Made by a program: the position numbers and the translations under genes | Assembly (NCBI GenBank): GCA_025267735.1 | Contig: CM046300.1 | Coordinates: 34,543,322 to 34,607,321 of the forward strand | DNA length: 64,000 nucleotides | From: Mactra quadrangularis | Lineage: Eukaryota > Mollusca > Bivalvia > Venerida > Mactridae | Reading direction: 5' to 3' | The notes under the pieces: model-generated | What the model was told of the DNA's origin: nothing | The model's input: the letters and a program-made list of their open reading frames with translations, nothing else | The model's database searches: none | Shown here: piece by piece, positions 34,702 to 64,000 of the stretch | Layout: each line of letters starts with the position of its first letter | How positions within the stretch are numbered: the first letter of the stretch is position 1

Positions 34702-34978
34702 AACAAGTAAATCTGTGAGCTAATGCTCACTAGTGATACCCCCGCCAAAATCTAAAAATATGCGACAAACAGGAAGTAGATGAGCAAGGAGCATGAAATC
34801 GCTTTACACCACATGGGACTATAGGATGAAGCAATATGCTAAGTTTCAGGCTGCTGCATGGTATAGTTGCTGAGAAAACTGTGACGGAAATTTTGTAACG
34901 GACGGACGGACGGACGCACACACGCACGGACAAGGGTAAAACAGTATACCCCCCTCTTCTTCGAAGCGGGGGTATAAT
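34702..34978 (+). mobile_element. Family D element, copy 2
   Basis: Same ends as copy 1, only 201 bases downstream. Extra 'cacacacgca' expands the GGAC/GCAC tract. Confidence 0.92.
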
Positions 34979-35057
34979 GAATGACAAGCATTAAATCAAT
35001 CTGTTTATTTTACTGATCTTAGAACATGTTAATGAATATAACCATAATACAACAAAC

Positions 35058-58185
<23,128 letters not shown>

Positions 58186-58330
58186 CTACCTAATATATTC
58201 AGAACTTTCCTCAATGATATATCCCAAGCATTAATCAAATAACATTTAGCACACATTGAATAAAAACTATTTACTCAGCATTACAAATAAAAGAAAATTA
58301 AAATAGCTTTACCCACATTAAATTAATAAC

Positions 58331-58599
58331 AACAAGTAAATCTGTGAGCTAATGCTCACTAGTGATACCCCCCCAAAAAATGTAAAAATATGCGACAAAC
58401 AGGAAGTAGATGAGCAAGGAGCATGAAATCGCTTTACACCACATGGGACTATGGGATGAAGCAATATGCAAAGTATTAGGCTGCTGCATGTTATAGTTGC
58501 TGAGAAAACTGCGACGGAAATTTTGTAACGGACGGACGGACGGACGCACGGACAAGGGTAAAACAGTATACCCCCCTCTTCTTCGAAGCGGGGGTATAA
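58331..58599 (+). mobile_element. Family D element, copy 6
   Basis: Canonical; the left subterminal tract is changed to atacccccccaaaaaa. GGAC tract of three units. Confidence 0.92.
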
Positions 58600-58654
58600 A
58601 AAAACATGACTTACTTTACCCATTGATTCAATTGTAAAGCAGAGGATTCGGAGG

Positions 58655-58956
58655 TTACTTTATTTATTTTATTTATTTATTGGAGTTAACGCCGTGTCAA
58701 CACAATTTAGGTCATTTTACGGCGTCCAGCGCACCTAACCCAGCTTTCCTGGACCTTTGTTTATAACCAGTACTCACCTACCCTTCCACAAGACCGGAAA
58801 CTTCTCCATATATTTTATCAATGGAGGAAAATCGACATTATTGTCAAATTTTCATGGAAGGGTATAACCTGCCCGGGTGGGATTTGAACCCGCACCCCCT
58901 TGGACACGAGATTCCAAATCCCGGGGCGCTACCAACTGCGCTATCGACCCATGTTG
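58655..58956 (-). mobile_element. SINE family B copy
   Basis: Full-length and little diverged: (aaat)n tail at low coordinates, core tttcctggacctttgtttat, box B gggatttgaacccgcacc, head ctatcgaccc (on plus). Confidence 0.93.
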
Positions 58957-59177
58957 GTAAAGATTCAAATATACTGTTAGACTAAAAGAATATACAAAAA
59001 GATGTTTGCCCTTCCAGTTAGCTGTAAACTAGCACTGGGTGATGTGTAAAAAATTCGTATGAAAGGCTGCATATAACAATATAATTAAATATTATAAAAA
59101 GTTGTATATAAGACTATGTGCAAAAAACTTTTGAACCATTTTTCATGATATGAAATTGGTATGGTGATATTTCTTAA

Positions 59178-59442
59178 AACAAGTAAATCTGTGAGCTAAT
59201 GCTCACTAGTGATACCTCCGCAAAAATCTAAAAATATGCGACAAACAGGAAGTAGATGAGCAAGGAGCATGAAATCGCTTTACACCACATTGGACTATGG
59301 TATGAAGCAATATGCAAAGTATTAGGCTGCTGCATGTTATAGTTGCTGAGAAAACTGCGACGGAAATTTTGTAACGGACGGACGGATGCACGGACAAGGG
59401 TAAAACAGTATACCCCCCCCTCTTCTTCGAAGCGGGGTATAA
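59178..59442 (+). mobile_element. Family D element, copy 7
   Basis: Canonical, with 'atacctccgc' at the left pair and one G less in the right stem. Confidence 0.92.
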
Positions 59443-60019
59443 TAACAATTAGTTTCACTCAAATAAAAAGTGAACATAAATTAACATAAAAACTTAGCAA
59501 ATGCAAATTTTGACAATTTCTTTCAATAAAGTATATTTTAAGAACCATATACTTACAAGATATGTGTGCTTCTATCATCATCAAAATGTTCTGTCAAATA
59601 TATCTGAAGTTAAAAAGATTAAAAACCAATGTAACAAATAAAGGCAATATCTTGAATAATTTTCATAGTCTTTAACCCTTAACCGCTCAATCCCGCATTT
59701 TTATGTGTCCAGACCCCCCCCCCCTCCAAAATGGCTGCCACAGCCATGAAAATGGTGCTTTTTAACTAGTAGTCCTCAAAAAATGAACTTTTTTGCGTGC
59801 CTCCCTCATCAAAAGATGTCTCGGGGGGGGGGGGGGGGGGGGGGGGTTCCAAAGGGGGGATGTGCCTGAGGAAAAAGTATGGGGGTGGAAAAAGAGCGAA
59901 AATTGCATTTTTTGCTGTTTGCACGAAAGATATCAAATCAAACTCAAATTTGCATTTACCTAAGTAAAAACTGAATGTTCGGCATTTTATACAGCACATG
60001 CATAAGTAGTGTGATGCTC
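59443..60019. other. Non-coding with long homopolymers
   Basis: A C11 tract (59714-59724) and a G24 tract (59823-59846) separated by about 100 bases. Their lengths are unlikely to be read accurately. No gene is supported. Confidence 0.6.
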
Positions 60020-60425
60020 TACGCCAGTGAGACTAGGCCCCTGTCCAAGACAAATCGGCAAAGAAACGACCGAGCGATGGTCTGACAGATTTGCAACATA
60101 AAGCCACAGGACATTGCCACCATCAGATCATACAAGCTCCTCAAGCAGCTTGGCCTAGAAGACCTGGACCTCATCTTGAGAGAAAGAAGACTTTGATGGT
60201 ATGGCCACGTAGAAAGATCCAGCGGTGCAATGAAGGCAGCTAGTACTATAAAGGTTACAGGTACACGCAGACCTGGAAGGCCCAAGATGAAATGGAATGG
60301 AACCTCTCTGTGATCGAGCCTCAAGAGAGACGACTGGAGAGCAGAAGGGAGAAATGCAATGCGTGCAGCAAGCCAGCTACCTGGAAGGAGGCCCACTGAT
60401 GTGGATAAAGCCCCCACACCTGCAC
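60020..60425 (+). mobile_element. LINE reverse-transcriptase 3' fragment
   Basis: The frame reads SKTNRQRNDRAMVRQICNIK, LEDLDLILRERRL(stop)WYGHVERS and RRPGRPKMKWN, the typical tail of RTE/CR1-type RTs (R-x-RWxGHVxR...RPGRPKxxW). One in-frame TGA at ~60195. A (gat)n tract follows. Confidence 0.8.
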
Positions 60426-60901
60426 AATAATCATAAGACCGATGATGATGATGACGATGATTTTATGCAATTTATAACAGTTGATATGAAGAGTCATATT
60501 ACTATCAGCGTACACATTTATTCTTGCTAGATTGTGAAACAAGTTTTCACATCTAAGATTAATCTTTCTTGAGTTCACATTCTAGTTTCCCAGTACTAAG
60601 CAATAGGATAAAGTTTCTTGCTCAAGCAATCAACAAGGTGGAGTTTGAATGTGATTAGAAATTGTAGATAGATAATTGTTCATAGATACCATAAAATGTT
60701 TATTAAAATGAACTATTAAATCAGTAAAAATTAACTATTGAGTAAGAATAAGAATAACATTATACTTACATGAAATGTTGAAGTTTATAACGCTCTTGAG
60801 ACTAGTGATACTAGTGTTACACTTGTTATAAACTGAAAATTGGACAAATAAAATTACATAAATTAAGAAATGTACCATCTTACTCAAATTAACACATAAA
60901 T
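60426..60901. other. Non-coding
   Basis: A (gat)n microsatellite at its start; otherwise no supported feature. A 63-base segment (60832-60770, minus) has splice-like borders only. Confidence 0.4.
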
Positions 60902-62020
60902 GAGAGGGCCATGATAGCCCTTTCTCGCTCACCCAAATACCATTGATATATACATAAATCAGAAAAATATAAGAATCAAGGAATGAAACTTTTTTGCAAC
61001 ATGTAAAAGCCTCATGGTATGATAGTAAAATGACCCCTAAAAAGTGTAAACTAAGTTTACCATATCTGGGCAATGTGACCTAATGTTTGACCCCAGTTAA
61101 GCTCAGCTGTATTTAAACTTGACCTGGAAATCATAAAACCTTTTGACAAAGTTTCAGTGTATTCTGATAGCGTTTTTGAGATAAGGTTTTTCCATATTTG
61201 GGCCTTGTGACCTAGTTTTTGACCTCAGATGACCCATATTTGAACTAGACCACACAGATAACTTTCAAGAATATTCAGGATGTAAATGAAGCCTCTAAAG
61301 TAAACAAGGTATTTCCATATTAGGGCATAGTGACCTAGATTTTTACTCTAGGGCCTCAACAAGTCGATCATGTGTTCTACGGATTTTTCTGGGGGAAAAT
61401 GGGGTGAGTGAGCAAATAAAGTTTTTTAAAAAAATCTTATTTCAGTTGCTTTATATAGCGGTTTGACCAAATTTTTATGAGTGAGCTAAGGAATAAAAAT
61501 ATTTTTTGTAAAAGCCGTCAAAATTAAGGCGCAAGGGAATCTATAGAACATATGATCAACTTGTTGTGGTCTAGAATACAGGTACATAAATCTGACCTGG
61601 ATTTCATCGAATCAACATTTCAGACAAAATTCCAGGATATTTCACTCTAGAATGCTAGGTTTTTCCATGTAAGGAATTGTGACCTAGTTTTTAACCCCCA
61701 TGAGACCCATATTTCAACTTGACCTGGAAATCATCATATCTCTTTTTGACAAATTTCTAGAATTATCTGATTGTTAATGTAGCCTCTAGAGTGTTACCCA
61801 TGTTTGAACATATTTGAGCATTGTGACCTAGTTTTGGACCAAAAGGAACCCATGTTAAACATATCCGAGATATGATTGGGGCTAACATCCATACCAAGTT
61901 TCAAGACAATTGAGGCAAGTGCGCTTGCTAGAGCGTTAAGGAAACTATGTGTGAACAGACGACAGACATTGAGTGATCCTAATAGCTCACCCTGAGCTTA
62001 TAGCCCAGGAGAGCTTTAAA
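60902..62020 (+). mobile_element. 1.1-kb hairpin-ended element with internal repeats
   Basis: Left hairpin GAGAGGGC-CATGATA-GCCCTTTCTC, right hairpin AGCTCACCCTGAGC...GCCCAGGAGAGCT. Between them four or five diverged ~190-base repeats run, built on 'gtgacctagtttttgacc', 'cccatatttgaacttgacctgg' type phrases (shown in pieces) and 'gtagcctctagagtgtt'. This is a widespread molluscan-type repeat; a Helentron link is inference. Confidence 0.75.
61351..61571. mobile_element. MITE nested in the hairpin-ended element
   Basis: Inverted ends gggcctcaacaagtcgatca / complement gaccacaacaagttgatcat, continuing over ~35 bases with several mismatches, flanked by ctag on both sides. It interrupts one of the host repeats, so it is younger. 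Confidence 0.75.
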
Positions 62021-62032
62021 TCATAATAAATA

Positions 62033-62258
62033 CAAGGGTGTGGAATTTCAATGGCTGACTTGTCTAAGTCATATTTGGGTAGTTGACAAGAAACACAAAC
62101 TATCCTAATTGTCAGTAGGAAAATATTTTTTAAATCTTTAGACAAGCGAAATTTTGCAGTGGACTAGGAGATAAACAGATTTTAAGCATTCACTTGTCCA
62201 TGGACAAGTGGTATTTGTCTATAGACAAGTGGAATAAATTTGAAATTTCACACCCCTG
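62033..62258. mobile_element. hAT-like MITE with a perfect palindrome
   Basis: Ends CAAGGGTGTGGAATTTCAA / complement of CAGGGGTGTGAAATTTCAA. Near the right end CACTTGTCCATGGACAAGTG (62191-62210) is a perfect 20-base palindrome, and 'cttgtc/gacaag' recurs four more times. CA(G)GGGTGTG ends suggest hAT; no 8-bp duplication was confirmed. Confidence 0.7.
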
Positions 62259-63217
62259 TACAATACAATACAAAACAATACAAATAATTCCTACCAAAGT
62301 ATCTTATATCACAGTATCTTGTAACCTTAGAGAAGAAATTATAATAAAAAAGCAAAAAACAAACAAAAGGTCAGTTAGAATAGATTATTTCAAAATAATG
62401 CCAAAAACCCTCCCCCCAGCCACGCAATATGACCAATATCCCTACATAAATCTTCAGTGGTCTCGAGGATCAATGCAGTATGACCGGAAATATCCAGGCC
62501 AGTTATATTTAAGTTTCCTTTGAGTTGTATGCCGGAGGTATCGCTATAACTCAATCCCTCCTTCCAACTGTGTCAGCATTTTTTTGTATTCAATTAAGTT
62601 TGGGGGGTGCAGTTTGTAATGTTTGAAATGCAGAGAAGTAGGGGACTATCAGACTGAGGGACAAATAGAAATACTTACAAAAGTGATCACAAATATAAAG
62701 CTGACAATGAGCATGAAGATCATGGCAGCTGGAAAGTTGGTGCAGTAAATTCTTTCAGAGGAGCATTAGGTTCATTGAGCCTATATCATTATTTCTCATA
62801 CAAAATATTTACACTAATGTGCTATAAACTCAATCAAACAAATAGCATTAGGCAAAAAAGGTAATAAATAAATTTTTCCAGCAATTTTCAAGACAGAAAT
62901 ACAATGTGCACATAAATTTAAATCAATGTAAAATATAATCTAATTAAGTTTGATTTAAACTCAGGTTTTTTTGTACTCTAAAAGTTAAATAGTCCAATCA
63001 CAAAGTAATTAATTTATGCATCTAATGAATTAAAATGAACATAACCTCATACCCCAAGATGGTACTCATGTACAGACTTAGATATAATCAGAAACATTTC
63101 ATTTAACCATATGATTAGAGCAGCAATTATTCACCGTTAAGTCGATTCGATGCGATTCGATATTTTTTCTTTCGATTCGATTTTTTTCTATTTGATTCAT
63201 TAATTTTTTATTTTTAT
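62259..63217. other. Non-coding
   Basis: Short (tacaa)n run at 62258-62285, then AT-rich sequence. At 63140-63185 'cgattcgat' phrases repeat, as in some hAT MITE ends. Confidence 0.4.
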
Positions 63218-63440
63218 TTTTTTTTTAACGTCGCATTCAACACATATATAGGTCATATACACCTCGGCCAGCTCTTCCTACTATAGGTTTCCTGGACACT
63301 TATCTATCACCAGTACTAACTCACCCAACCACGAGGCCGACAACTCATGTATGGGGTATGACCTGCCCCGACCGGGTTTCGAACCTGGAATCTCCGGATT
63401 TGAAGTCAGACATGCTAACCACTACACCACGGCCGCGGCT
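63218..63440 (-). mobile_element. SINE family C copy
   Basis: Complement of 54004-54245: T-rich tail, aacgtcgcattcaacacata, core tttcctggacacttatctat, box B ccgggtttcgaacc, head ccacggccgcggc. Approximate target duplication gattc(a/g)tt on both sides. Confidence 0.9.
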
Positions 63441-64000
63441 GATTCGTTTATTAATATAATTTACTTCAAATATGCATTTATACATTTATTTGAGCTTAAA
63501 TCTAAAAAATACGATTAAATAAAAGTGTTACTGAAATTTGATAACACGAAACTAAAAAAATCTGCTAAATATTTGCTTTTTTCAAGTACGAAATGGATTG
63601 GGTACAAATTTCAAGGTCGCGAAAATGTATTATTAATGTAATTTTGACTAAAAAAGTGTAGACAGCATGAAGCATAAATTGTAGAAAGATGCAGTTCTTG
63701 ATATACCATTGTACTTCGTACATATAACATAAACCTACACTAGGTAGGCAAATATATAAAAATTTGAATTAACTAACATTAAACCTTGACTTGCCCATGC
63801 GGAGCTAAACTTCTGGTTTGTCAGAACAAGTAAAATTCAATTACACCAACCCAATTAGCGTAGGATCAGGGCATATACTATAAATATATTTATGGAACAG
63901 TTTCCAAGACGTGCTACTTAAAATCATAATGTAAACTTTAGAGAAATGTAACAAAGTGAAACCCAGTTTCATACTTCGTCTTTTAGGTGGGCCTTTGCTT
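63441..64000. other. Non-coding AT-rich end of window
   Basis: No exon, repeat or inverted structure recognised. Confidence 0.4.

Noticed and set aside
59823..59846. G24 tract as a G-quadruplex regulator
   Set aside because: Homopolymers of this length are error-prone in assemblies; a function cannot be argued from it.
58615..60832. Extra SMG1 exons: 58652-58615, 59603-59557 (contains TEHFDDDR) and 60832-60770
   Set aside because: They have splice-like borders and short open frames, but I cannot match them to SMG1. The first abuts a SINE instead of a normal acceptor, and joining the last two gives a stop.
62677..62760. Minus-strand segment with a membrane-helix-like peptide (AMIFMLIVSFIFVITF) before a GTAAGT
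   Set aside because: Too short, no start or partner exon, and AT-rich DNA often gives such hydrophobic runs.

Overview
This is an animal nuclear genome window: AT-rich, intron-rich and full of transposon remnants, with no sign of operons or ribosome binding sites. The two recognisable genes have animal-type exon/intron structure. The tRNA-headed SINEs, the short elements with a hairpin at each end, and the diverged 'tgacctagtttttgacc' repeats are of kinds I associate with molluscs, especially bivalves. That placement is inference; nothing in the window fixes the species.

Layout. 1-9.4 kb is gene-poor: SINEs, a Tc1-type MITE, a decayed intronless DDE-type transposase (about 4.67-6.02 kb) and one F-box exon (6.07-6.19 kb). 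9.4-13.6 kb is the 3' flank of TARDBP, with a 41-bp tandem array. 13.6-20.34 kb is a complete four-exon TARDBP (TDP-43) gene on the minus strand, 420 codons, with N-terminal domain, RRM1, RRM2 and a Gly/Ser/Asn-rich tail. 24.05-28.75 kb is a nearly full-length LINE on the minus strand (ORF1, APE endonuclease, RT, RNase H) with one frameshift in an A8 run. 28.84-32.6 kb is an unusual block of degenerate repeats whose orientation flips several times, followed by a 21-bp tandem array (33.1-34.2 kb).

From 35 to 58.2 kb the minus strand carries 18 consecutive, phase-compatible exons of SMG1, the PI3K-like kinase of nonsense-mediated mRNA decay. They run from the kinase C-lobe into the long helical insert. 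Two of them contain an in-frame TAA and the last has a frameshifting deletion. No kinase N-lobe, upstream helical or FATC exon is visible. The locus is therefore either a decaying or truncated copy, or carries assembly errors.

The SMG1 introns are packed with mobile elements. These include seven copies in all (34.2-59.4 kb) of a ~270-bp family with hairpins at both ends, three SINE families that share a 3' tail, piggyBac-, pogo- and Harbinger-like MITEs, and a 2.2-kb segment with short inverted ends that holds a ninjurin-like reading frame. Beyond 58.7 kb there are only repeats: SINEs, a LINE 3' fragment, a 1.1-kb hairpin-ended element with a nested MITE, and an hAT-like MITE.

TARDBP and SMG1 both act in RNA metabolism, but nothing here shows that their proximity matters. 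All coordinates and splice sites were read by eye; family names rest on recognised motifs, not database searches.
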